From the NCBI GenBank assembly GCA_946122785.1, contig CAMGYJ010000010.1:16715467-16779466 (forward strand): a DNA stretch of 64,000 bases, given 5' to 3'. Position 1 is the stretch's first letter; every line of letters begins with the position of its first letter. Position numbers and translations under genes: made by a program. This stretch comes from Linum tenue (Eukaryota; Streptophyta; Magnoliopsida; Malpighiales; Linaceae). Below the pieces are notes generated by a model. It saw only the letters and a list, made by a program, of their open reading frames with translations. It was not told the DNA's origin and did no database searches. This document shows, in pieces, positions 10,950 to 21,456 of the stretch.

Positions 10950-11814
10950 TAGAGTGGGAAAACTTGGGAGAGCTTCATTGAAGATCCAATCAAACCAAGG
11001 AGCAAGTATAAGGTGCAAGCCAAGAGAAGAAGCTAAATTCCATCATTCCTATGTTCTAGTTTGTGTTTTCTTCTTCCCTCTAATACCTTGAATCTTTAAT
11101 GATTTTTAAGGGAAGATGAACCCTAGTTTATAGGTTTTGTATGAATGGGTTATGTATGAATGTGTTTATCTAGTTGATTCTATTGCTACTCTATCATTGA
11201 TTGTGTTTGGGGTAGGGCGCGCTAATCTTCTCTATTAGCCTACTTTATGCTTCTATGTTGGGTATGGATTTCTAGGGTTACACGGGTATGCTACATCAAG
11301 CAAATCATAATAGATGTTTGAATAGGGACCCTAGATAGAACCCAGGATAAAACCTCGGTGTGGACAGTGAATAGTGTCCACTGAAATGAGCCATAAGCTT
11401 AATGCCCCAGATATGATAGCCTATATCGAGGTGACCATATATGGCTTTAGGGGAGTGGATAAGCACGAAAGCCCGCGAAAAAGTGCTCACTCACCACATT
11501 CGACAACCCTACTTGACAACAATAGTAAGGAGGATTTGACCCTAGGCGACTGTCTCATCCCTAGCATTCTCCTGGCCATTTGGTTGGTTGTTTATTTTGC
11601 CTTAGGAATAGGTTAAATTAGTTCAAACTCCTCACCAAACTTCAGACCCGATTATATAGTAGTTTAGAGCGAAGAAATAGTAAACTGAGGGATCCCCTGG
11701 AATATGACCAAGCCACTTTACTACACCCCTAGTTAGGTTATACTTGGCTTAGTTAGGATTGAATAGAGAGTGTGCATCGACTTATAAATTTAAAGCTCGA
11801 CATGCAAGAGATCA
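10950..11814 (+). repeat. LARD1 3' LTR, 5' part deleted
   Basis: It aligns with the 5' LTR from AGTGGGAAA / TTCATTGAAGATCCA (about 6547-6615) onward through the CTAGGGTTA blocks. It ends AAGCTCGACATGCAAGAGATCA, parallel to LARD2's LTR end. The U3 start (TGATAATACC onward) and the adjacent polypurine tract are absent, so a deletion removed the junction after insertion. Confidence 0.8.
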
Positions 11815-11819
11815 TATAC
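11815..11819. repeat. Right target-site duplication TATAC of LARD1
   Basis: An exact copy of 5833-5837, directly after the 3' LTR terminus GATCA. Confidence 0.85.
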
Positions 11820-12600
11820 CATCTTTGGTTGACTTATGTTCCATATTGGCCTTTTGCCAAGTTTCATAGTCTGTCTCAAGAAGGATATTCGATATGGAGC
11901 AGGGATAATCTTATCCCGAATTCTGGAGGTGGCTGGGCAGTCCCTAAGGCAATCTGGAGGTTGTTGAACAGCATAGGCAATATATGGGCGAGTATGAGTA
12001 AGGTAAATCAAACTCCCAACAATACCTCTGTAGAAAGTGTGATCTTTTAGTGGTTCCCCATTTTTTCTGCTGAACTTCAGATTCTGTTTCATAAGAGTAG
12101 AGCATGATTGAAAATCACTATACTTTGTCGTCTCTAAGAGATTTGTATATACTTACGTTGACAGACAAATAGTCCCTTGTCTGACTAAGTGATCTCTAAT
12201 CCCATAAAGTAAGAAATATTGCCCAATTCCTTGAGATGAAAAGCCGAGTGTAATAACTGAGTTAATTCTTCGATACCCTTCACGTCACCTCCTGTTACAA
12301 TAATGTCATCTACATAAAGGAGTAGTACAACCATTCCATACACAGTATTGTGCAGAAATACGGAGGGATCGCTCGAGCTCTAAGTGAAACCAGCCTGCAA
12401 AATTGTACTTTGAAACTTGTCAAACTAAGCTCGAGGAGCCTGCTTCAACCCATAGAGCGATCGTCTAAGCCTATAGATCACATCCCGAGTATATATAGGT
12501 TTACAAACCTAAATCCTAGTCGATCCCTGCAAGGTATAATTACATATTGGTACTTTAATAATATAATTAACAGACGCATTTTAGGTTAAAAATCCCCACG
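11820..12600 (-). pseudogene. Ty1/copia reverse transcriptase fragment
   Basis: On the minus strand the order is [17 protein letters not shown] near 12430, the catalytic motif YVDDIIVTGGD near 12310, then HLKELGNISYFMG near 12230 and YRGIVGSLIYLTHTRPYIAY near 12000. This is the RVT_2 palm-to-connection segment of a copia pol. Stops and frameshifts break it, and homology ends abruptly at about 11945. It differs in wording from the copia element at 16-19 kb, so it is a separate insertion. Confidence 0.85.
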
Positions 12601-14050
12601 TTATCTCTTGATATTCCCAAAAAGGCAAAGCACAGAAACATACCAAAAAAGATACTAAAACACAATATAGTTCTATGATGGATCATTGATAAAATAGTTT
12701 CGAAAGATGAAATTAAGTAAAATCCTAAAGATGCATTGATATTATGGGAAAATGTATCAAATATATGGGAGTAATAAATACTATAACAGGAGTGTTATCA
12801 AAAGTATCTCACACATGAACTTTGACAACTCACTACCATAGGACTTAATGAAACAGCATCACTCAATCCCGATCTTAGGTAGTGGATCAAAAGTGAACAT
12901 ATAAGATCAAAAACAACATGAGAGAACCTTAACCACATCAACATGAAAAAAATATTATGGAATCCAACTCAAGCTTAAACCAGTAACCATGCATTAGAGT
13001 CCTAAAACACATAGGGTGAAGCTTTTTCAAAATGGTTTTAGCTCTTGAATGCTTCCCATCACTTAGAAATACCCTTTAATCACTTTTTCCTTCTCAATCC
13101 AGCTCTATTTTATTTTTATCTCATCACTTTTTTTCTTCTTTTTTCTTGTGTAGGGAGCTTTACCAGGGCATTACACCCATATTAGTAGAGAAAAAGCAAT
13201 TTATGTATCTTTGACATTGTTTGAGTACGTCTCTTAACTCTTATACCTCAATATGTGTGGAGGGTCAATAAAATTAAAGAATGTCTTAACCTTTATCCAT
13301 GCCCTTAAAAACATATCCTCAAGTTGGCTATCAATTCCATAGGGTTGAAATTTTACTTGTACTAGAGGGGAACAGTTTCGAACAGGCTCACTAAATTACC
13401 ACTAGTATCTCTTTTATTACCCAATTATGTACCATGGAAAGATACCTCACACGCTGGGCTTACTCCACACTTTATTTCTCAACACAACATGACATATTTC
13501 TCAAGATACAACCAAGTCTTGATAGGTAGTTTTTTTCTCATTTTATAGAAGCTACAATTCACCCTATGGAAAAAACTTTTAAAAAAGTGGGACTCCTTAG
13601 CATAGTGAGAAATCCATGAAAAATTCAAACTGCATAGCATTCAGACATATCAAATGGTGCTTATATCCCTTTGTCTATCACATCCTTCATAGTCACTACA
13701 TTATCCTCCCTAGATCAAGTGACATTCCCTAGATTCATTGATTCAAAGTAAGATGAACAATGCATGAGCTTGTAGGGGATGACTAAAAGTCATTAGATGG
13801 AAAATGTCTTTCAAATTTTTACATATATCATAACTACTCAACTTGGATAACAAATTCAAAACTGTATGACTAAATATAGAGAAATTGAAAGCACAATGAA
13901 GTAGAACATACCACACAATTACTCTCTACACTTTAAATAATCGTGAACAATAAAAAAGGTTGGAATGAGTTACCTAATGCATCGTACTAATTTTGAATTG
14001 ATTATGGAGAATAGCTAGTTCTACTCTTTGATTGAATAGGTAGACTCGAA
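12601..14050 (-). repeat. Inverted Athila-type 3' noncoding fragment
   Basis: The reverse complement of 13250-13390 matches the plus strand at 3780-3900: ACAAGTAAAA, then GAGGATRTGTTTTTAAGGGC, then ATTGACCCTCCACAC. Neighbouring AT-rich sequence follows the same order. No ORF is supported. It is probably the untranslated end of a related element inserted in the opposite orientation. Confidence 0.6.
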
Positions 14051-14159
14051 ATGGCCAGTTCTATACACACACACACAAAAAATAAGGAAAAGATATACTA
14101 TGGACACAAGCTAGTGCTTATGATCCATATTAGTATCCAATAAAACATCCACAATAAGA

Positions 14160-14800
14160 TAGAAACTACCTATTGATGTCCACCACCTCCTGGTCCTTTC
14201 TTTGAGAAGAAGTTATAAACTTATGACCAAACTCGCTCATCCAATCATGGCTCCAGTGATGGTGTGCATCTGTCTACCTTCTCCAAGATAAAGTCTCCTC
14301 CTACTCCTCTACATGATCTTGCTCGAAGGAATCTCAATTTTTCTCATTGATTGTCTACTACTCGGGAAGGTTCACCTCTTGTCTCTACACGACTTGCCTC
14401 AAGGATGCTATCTCAGCTCCATAGTCCTGATACTGTGGTGATGGTGCTGAGAAAGATGGGCCAACTTCATGTCTTTGTCGCTCATGAATCCTTTGTAGGT
14501 GAAAAGTTGGCCTTCCTGCCTTCATCCAAACATCATGGGTAGGACAGTCCTCTCTAGCAAGGTAGACTCCAACAGTTGTCAGCCGCTCAAATTTGAATAT
14601 ATAAGTCGATTGTCAAAAAATATGTCCATGAGTCTTCATGGTATCCCAGAGAGCAAATCCAAACTCCTCCATGTAATCATCATTGGATTGGTCAATGGTG
14701 CGAATGTAGCCTTCTGGAATTACTCATCTAGAGAATCCAACTCCACCAATACCCATCAATGGTGTATAAAACTGCATGAATGATATGACTAACTATATAA
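14160..14800 (-). pseudogene. Degenerate retroelement-like ORF remnant, family uncertain
   Basis: The minus strand reads, with stops, MGIGGVGFSR, then PEGYIRTIDQSNDDYMEEFG, then FERLTTVGVYLAREDCP and HEVGPSFSAPSPQYQDYGAE. It lies in the same orientation as, and upstream of, the inverted Athila noncoding block, so it may be the C-terminal coding end of that element. I do not recognise a defined domain. Confidence 0.35.
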
Positions 14801-15890
14801 GACATATCCAGTATGATTATTAAACATTCATACTTGAATCCAACAGATAATATAAACATTTGACTTTCAAATTAATGAAAGAAATAATTTCTTTTTGTTA
14901 ATTAAAGTCGCCCAAACGATGTCATTTTGTTTAAAGGTCTGAAAGCGATTGTGCTAGTGTTTTCAACTGGTTTTGTAATCGATATTGTTGAACCCCGGTG
15001 TACCGACCGACATGTCATCAACCTGACAACCATAGTTATTACTGGATAATAAATGTGTGATATGTTCAGGGATTGGGGGATTTTCCAAATCTTAGACTTG
15101 TACCCCAAGTCAGAAGCAATAAGAAGTTGGTTGTTTGGTATGTTTCTGGTTTGGTTGGTTAATGTGTGAGTCTTTTTCTTGTTGATGGTGTAAAGTGTTA
15201 TAATTTTTACCGGATGCAAAGAAGGCAGAGTGGATGTTGTGTCACACCAGGTACCGAAAATTTTCACACATTGCCAAATTTACCCTCAGTTGGTTACCAT
15301 GTTTAATTAAGCTAATTAATCCTAAACTTTTACTTACCCATATGTAGTAGTAGGAATTCCTTCTCCCTCGCAGCCATTCCTCCTCTCCCTCTCATCATGT
15401 ATACTATACCTTTTATTTTATTCAAGGTACGATAGACTAAACAGAAAACCTAAACTAATAAAACCAAAGCAGCAAAGCCGCCATTCCTCCCTCCCATCCG
15501 ACCAAAACCCATTGTCGCTACCTCCTCCCTCGGTACCACCCTTTTCCTCGGCCAGAAGCAAGCCCAAATCCCTCCCAAACCACCAGCAACCAAAATGGAA
15601 GCCTGCACCAAACAAAGGCAATAACCAAAAGACAAGAGTCGACACTGATCACATGCATGTTTGCTCTGTTCGTCGTGCCTAGGATCTCCAGCTCATTGTC
15701 TCATGTCCTGTAGGTAAGGAATGATGACTTTGATACGTTTTCAAGATCATATTTGAATATGTATAGCCAACACAACCTCTTTCCTCATGGAGTGCTCGAA
15801 CAATTATCCAAACAAGGAAATCGATGCCTCTAGTCTTTCTATGTAGGCTTAGGCACAAAATAGAGGTAACGAAAAACCCGATCCCTTGTT
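14801..15890. other. Unassigned intergenic or decayed repeat DNA
   Basis: Only short ORFs without family signatures occur here (the longest are 14902-15267 and 15418-15645 on the minus strand). GTGTCACACCAGGTACCG near 15240 looks like an LTR-type start but no partner was found. Confidence 0.4.
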
Positions 15891-16110
15891 CTAAAATCTA
15901 TGTATCAATTCTAGCTAATAAAAAATAAATAACACAAGAACTTTTTTAATGTGGTATCGCCAATGAGGCACTAGTCCACGGAGAGGATCTCCTTCTTAGG
16001 TTTTAGTATATTATGATGGCTTAATGTTGTTGTACAGGAGTTTATAGAATATATATGTCCACGTCTTATCCCTAATGACTATTTACATAATAGTCCTCAG
16101 ATAATTAACA
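15891..16110 (-). repeat. Copia 3' LTR (far end approximate)
   Basis: The LTR starts at 16110 on the minus strand with TGTTAATTATCTGAGGAC right after the polypurine tract. Its distal end could not be fixed because there is no second LTR to compare. Confidence 0.55.
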
Positions 16111-16149
16111 CCTCCCTCAAATTGATGTTGGGTTCTTAACATCAATTTG

Positions 16150-19100
16150 TAACAAAGATACTAGTGTCTACTAGAGGCTAATGCTTTAGTCAAAACATCA
16201 GCATTCTGCTCGTCGGTCCTAAGGCACTGAAGTTGAATGATGCACTCTACTTCAGGTGTTATATGTAGTGAACGTGCACCTCAATGTGCTTAATGAGATC
16301 ATGTAGGACAGGGTTGACTGCTATATAGACAGCACTCGTGTGGTCTCCATTAATCACCATCGGCCCACTGCATTCAAACCCTAGTTCTTTGAATAGACGC
16401 TGCAACCAAACAACCTCTGAACTAAATTCAGACATAGATTGGTATTCTTCTTCTGTTGATGACTTTGAGACTTTATCCTGTTTTTTGCACCTCCATGAAA
16501 CAAACGCTTCTCTGAATCTAACACATCAATCAGAGGTGGAACATATGGAACATAGTCTGCATCTGCGAATGCTTCGATCTTCAGCTTTCCCCCAACAGGG
16601 AAGAATAGCCCAATGTCTCGTGTGTTCTGCAGATAGCAGAGAAGTCAATTAACATCATTCAAATGTGTAGTCATTGCTACTCCTAGGAACTGACTAACGA
16701 CTTGTACAACGTAAGATATATCTGGCCCTGTGTGGGTAAGGTATCTAAGGCTCCCTACCACATTTCGATAAAATGATTGATCCTCTAAGAGATCCCCACT
16801 ATCTTTACTTAGCTTCAGATTTTGCTCCATGGGAGTGGAGCACAACTTACAATCCTTGAACTGTGTTGCAGTAAGCAAGTCTGAGATATAATTCTTCTGA
16901 CATACAAACAGTCTGCGTAATGATCTCTAAACTTCCAGCCCCAAGAAATATGAAACTTCCCCTAGTTCCTTACGATTGAATGCCCGATGAAGAGAGCTTG
17001 TTAGTTCCTTAATGCCTTCGCGATCATATCATCCACATAAAGTAGTAGGACAACAATCCCATCTATAGTGTGCCAAATAGAGAGTGAGTGGTCACAATTA
17101 CTCTGCTGAAATTTTGCTTGCAGAATTGTACTATGGAAGCTTGTTTTAAGCCATATAGAGAACACACTTGCTTGCACACCATATTCGTCCCCTTCTTATC
17201 ATATCCTGTTAGTGGCTCCATGTATATTGTTTCTTTCAAATCTCCATGAAGGAATGCGATTTTTACATCTAATTGTACCAATGACTATTTCTTCATTACA
17301 GCTACCGCAAAAATACTATGAACAGTCGTCATCTTTAACACTGGAGCAAAGGTCTCATCATAGTCGATTCCAAACTCCTATCGAAAATCTTGAGCAACTA
17401 CATGTGCTTTGAAACTCTTAAGTGGGCCTTCAAGATTCATCTTTATGGCATATACCCATTTGGAACCTATAACTAACATTTCGGGTATCCTGAAAAATAG
17501 GCCCCAAGTATGGTTTCTAATGTGTTTGTCTCCATCATCATGGTTGCGTCCCTGACTGGATTTCCCTTAGTAAATCGGTAGTTAGATGGAATGGAAATAC
17601 CTTCAACAGAATAGCCAACATCCTCACCGGCGGCGCTCCCTTATTTGCACCGTCAGATCTTCATGGTAAAGGTGGTATGACAGGTGAAGGCTGATTCATT
17701 TCAATTTTGGCGGAATCATTACTGTCCAAAATTGAAGAAGAAGAAGAAGAAGAAGAAGAAGAAGAAGAAGAAGAAGAAGAAGAAGAAGAAGAAGAAGAAG
17801 AAGAAGAAGAAGAACCGTTCGTTGAACTTGAAGAAGAAGATGAACTAGCAGTCGATGAACTAGTCGCCAAACTTGAAGTAGAGCCCACAGCCAAACTTGA
17901 CTTTGAGATAGAAGTAGTGTCAATAGAGGGAGTATGAGGTGATGACATTTCAACCAAAATTGCTTCACTTCCCTCCGCCCCCCCCCCCCCTTCCCGTTAG
18001 GGGAACGACAGGTGGAACAGCCACGTCATGGAAGAGAATGGATAATGTATAACATGTTCAATAAAGACAAAGTGATAGGCTATCCGCATACGACGGTGTA
18101 CGAGGTCGTAGGAAAAGTAACACTTGTGGATATCGCAATATCTAATGAACAAAAACCAGGCAGTCTTTGGAGCGAGCTTATGACGATCTTGTTTGGGCAA
18201 AAGCACAAAACAAACACATCCAAACACCTGAGAAAGGAGTAGTCTGGAGTACGAGGATAGAGTAGCTGAAACGGGGAACTGTTACCAACAATTAAATACA
18301 CATAGCGATTGATCAGGTAGATCACAGTACGAATAGCTTCAACCCAAAAACCACTAGTAACTTGTGAGTGAAACAAGATCACACGGGTGAGATCAATCAC
18401 ATAATGGTGCTTGCGCTCGAATAAACCATTTTGTTGTGTAACACCTGGACATGACTGCTGTATCCAAATTCCATGGGAAGTGTAGAAGTTGGCCAAAGGT
18501 TTGGAAGAGAATTCTCCACTAGGGTCGGAGCGAATAACCTTCACCGTCTTCCGGAACTAAGTCTGTATCATCGTAACAAAGGCTTCGGCATGGTGTATCA
18601 ATTCCGACTTCTTACGCAGAAAATAAACCCTTGTATACCCGGTAGCATGGTCTATGAAGAGGGAAAAATAGAGAATGCCAAGACGAGATGTGACCGGATA
18701 GCAATAACTTAGTATGAAATATGTTCAATAACCTCACAAAATGAGGATGACCCAATCGTCTATGCCACAAACCTCATACTGACGAATGAACGGAAAAATC
18801 CACTGACCTAGGTTTAACTGAATATCTCAAGAAAGAATCTGATGGACTATTGGTCACACAGCCGACCTTATTAACCAAAGCTGAACTATCCTGATTACAC
18901 AACTAAGAAGAAGTAACAAGTGCAGAGGACACTTCAGCCGAGCTCCCAACCAATTTCAAGCCTGCCACGCCTGACTTTGACCTGTCCATACCTCCAGCAC
19001 CTTGGTAATTATCCAGAACAAGGACACGTCCCCGCTTATGACCTTTCCCTATCACCTTCCCGGTTGTCCGGTTCTGCATAGAACAGCCATTAGAATTAAA

Positions 19101-19762
19101 CATGACGTTACGATTCTCCTTTGCTAACTGACCAACGGATACTAAGTTCAGGACAGGATCAGGAACATATAGGGTATCGTGAAGCTGAACACGACCACGA
19201 GTAATAACACCAGACCCTTTCACAGGGATGTTTGCCCCATTTGCAACCTGTAATGTCATAGGAAGAACTTGACGAAGCTTGGTAAAGCAATGACGAGCAC
19301 TAGACATGTGGTTAAAGGCGGCATAGTTGATAAACCAACACAGAAAGTTACATGCGGCACCACCTGTAGCAAAGGAAGAATTCAATGTTGTAGGCAAGGC
19401 TTCCTGAAGGGCCTCCTGGACGAGACGGTGAATGGAATCAGAAGACAGATGGTCAGCAGAAGACGATGGAAGAGCTTGCTCGACCACGACATAGCTCGAG
19501 TGGTTTGAGCTCGACCCAGCAGTGCCGCTATAAGGATGCTCACGCAACCCTCCCATTTTGCCACCGTCCGACACTCCAAGATGATATGTCCCGTTCGTTT
19601 ACAGTAAATGCATTGATTCTTCTTACAGTATGGTTGAATGTGGCCTACCTCATGGTAGAAGTGGTAAGTAAGGTTGTTGGTGCCCGAGCTTTGGAATTGC
19701 GGCCGACCAGACCTGCCTTTTCCAACTGCAAAGGCGGCTTCACTAGAAGGGAAGATCACCAT
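16150..19762 (-). pseudogene. Copia gag-pol polyprotein remnant
   Basis: The gag knuckle CIYCKRTGHIILEC is intact, while a preceding one (YHFYHEVGHIQPYC) has lost two Cys. The protease site reads FINYAAFNHMS where D-S-G/A is expected, so the catalytic Asp is lost. Integrase keeps QQNGLFERKHHYVIDLTR. RT keeps [26 protein letters not shown] and a YVDD box near 17030. RNase H reads DADYV and, after a shift, SKSSTEEEYQSMSEF. A (GAA)27 tract lies in the integrase-RT linker. Many stops and frameshifts make it non-functional. Confidence 0.85.
17734..17814. repeat. (GAA)27 microsatellite
   Basis: An uninterrupted run of 27 GAA triplets, followed by CCGTTC and a shorter GAAGAAGAAGA run near 17830. 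It lies inside the copia polyprotein linker, where it reads as poly-Ser on the minus strand and poly-Glu on the plus strand. Confidence 0.95.
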
Positions 19763-20063
19763 TGTGTTAGTGTTTATCTTTAGATAGGCGCAGGATCCCC
19801 ATTGTGCGAACGATTCGCCTTTGATAGGTGCATGTTATCGGTTCATGCTCCCCACTGTGAGGGTAGTCATGTTAGGATATGTATGATAAATTTTACCAGA
19901 TGGCTGCGCTATGTAAGTGGAGGGCGGGGTCACATTATAAGATATGATACACATTTTCAAGATAAGAAATCATAACAAGCAATAATAGAACTCCTTTCAA
20001 GTAAGGCAAGCCTTTAATATATGAGTATTTCATGTGCATGGCTCTATTTACGTATGGAGGATG

Positions 20064-21136
20064 TAGAGGTGATAATCGGATCGGTTCGGTTTCGGTTAAC
20101 CACTAATCGATATGGCGGTTCGCGGTTAACCAATAAACAAAAAATTCATACTAATAGCTGAACCGATAAGGCTTATAAGTTAACTGTCTTTTATCGGTTT
20201 GGTTTGCGGTTATTTTGGTGGTTAACCAATAGCCACTAAATTACATTCTAACAAGTACGGTTATACCTAATCGAACCAGATATCAACTAATATTATAAAC
20301 CGAAGCAGTAGCCACTTATATAAGTTTAACAAGTGACATTTAACATAAATTTGAATCCACAAGCATAACAATGATCACGAGTATAAAATACTAAATATTA
20401 AAGAAGAACATCATACAAATAATTCAAAATATTTTCACTAAAGTTTATATTGTTAATATAAAATAAGAAATTATAAGAAATAATACCAATACAATGCAAC
20501 ATTCAGCGTGATACCATAATTACAATCAAAATTTCAATGCATAAATTAAAAAATAATGAAACTTAATATCAACTATCAAGACATCAAAGACAAGCACCAC
20601 AAGATCATCATCATTCACAAACATCAAAGAAACAAAGATCAGTAGGAAGTGAGGTTCGCTTTGCCGAATTACAAAGGGGAGTTAGAGAGTGGAGACCGAA
20701 ACCGAACCAATAATAGCATCCACATTGGTATTGCATTCTCAATTGCAAGATGACATGGCATGGGTTTTTGCAATTGCAAAACCAATAGCATTGATGTGGC
20801 TACAAATTGCATATTTGCAAGCTTGCAACAAATGAAATTGCATATGCAAGTCAAAAAGGCCTAATAAAATGGAGATTTTTTATTTTATATTATTTTTTCT
20901 CTTTTATTTTATTTTTTATAATTTAAACATAATATTTAATTACACATGCAATTGCAAGTTAATTGCATTGATTTAGGTCAATGAAAGTTATTTGAGATGG
21001 ATTGCAAAAAAATTGAGTTGGCAATAAAGAACATAAATGCAATTGCTTTTGCTATTGCATTGATGTGGATGTTCTAATACCTTTATCGGTTCGATTATAG
21101 ATTAAAATTTATTACCGACTAACCGTTTACCACCTA
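20064..21136. mobile_element. Old hAT-like non-autonomous element
   Basis: The ends TAGAGGTGATAA and (reverse complement) TAGGTGGTAAAC are similar. Subterminal GGTTCGGTTTCGGTTAACC-type repeats are present at the left and ATCGGTTCGATTA at the right, as in many plant hAT elements. Flanks GGAGGATG and AGAGGAAG match at six of eight positions, consistent with a decayed 8-bp duplication. No transposase is present. Confidence 0.5.
20716..21074. mobile_element. PIF/Harbinger-like MITE nested in the hAT element
   Basis: The left end GCATCCACATTGGTATTGCA pairs with the right end, whose complement is GAACATCCACATCAATGCA. Both flanks read TAATA (20711-20715 and 21075-21079). The interior is AT-rich with repeated CAATTGCAA-type words. 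GCATCCACA-type termini and T(W)A-containing duplications are typical of PIF/Harbinger MITEs. Confidence 0.65.
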
Positions 21137-21456
21137 AGAGGAAGGAACTAGGATTAGAATAAACCCATGCCCGCACACAGGAGTTGCAAAGGAATCAGAA
21201 GTATTCGAACTACCTGCTAGGACAAGTTGTTGCTCGAGATGTCATTGTCGCACGGGTTAGGTGATTGCACAAGCTTCCAAGCCAACCCCTTCACTCGTAC
21301 TTTAATTGCATCAGATAACACTCATAAAAATTACAGATTTTACAGATTAGGTTGTGAGTGAGGTTTTTTGTTCAAAACTACAAGAGGAAACAGTTGCTTT
21401 GTTTTTTTTTTTTTTTTTTTGTAGAGTAAAGAATACAAGAGCAGCTGTCTCCTTCC

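Larger units (their letters stand above)
5838..11814 (+). mobile_element. LARD1: complete non-autonomous Ty3/gypsy-like LTR element
   Basis: The element has a 5' LTR (5838-7289), a tRNA-Asp-type PBS, an internal region without any recognisable RT, integrase or protease, and a shortened 3' LTR ending at 11814. TATAC at 5833-5837 and again at 11815-11819 is a perfect 5-bp target duplication, so these are the true ends. The internal region carries a decayed ORF shared with LARD2. With no pol it must have been mobilised in trans, probably by an Athila or Tat relative that uses the same primer type. Confidence 0.85.
15891..19770 (-). mobile_element. Decayed Ty1/copia retrotransposon
   Basis: On the minus strand the polyprotein order is gag zinc knuckle (about 19.65 kb), protease (19.3 kb), integrase (18.0-18.5 kb), RT (16.65-17.4 kb) and RNase H (16.15-16.6 kb). 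This is the copia order, with integrase before RT. A polypurine tract (TTTGAGGGAGG, minus strand) abuts an LTR start TGTTAATTATCTGAGG at 16110. No 5' LTR was found near 19.8-20.0 kb, so the element is truncated. Confidence 0.85.

Noticed and set aside
15418..15645. Minus-strand 75-codon Trp/Gly/Leu-rich ORF
   Set aside because: Biased composition, overlapping alternative frame and no family signature; treated as chance.
17707..17937. Plus-strand ORF with a long poly-Glu run
   Set aside because: It is the (GAA)27 microsatellite read in another frame inside a minus-strand copia element.
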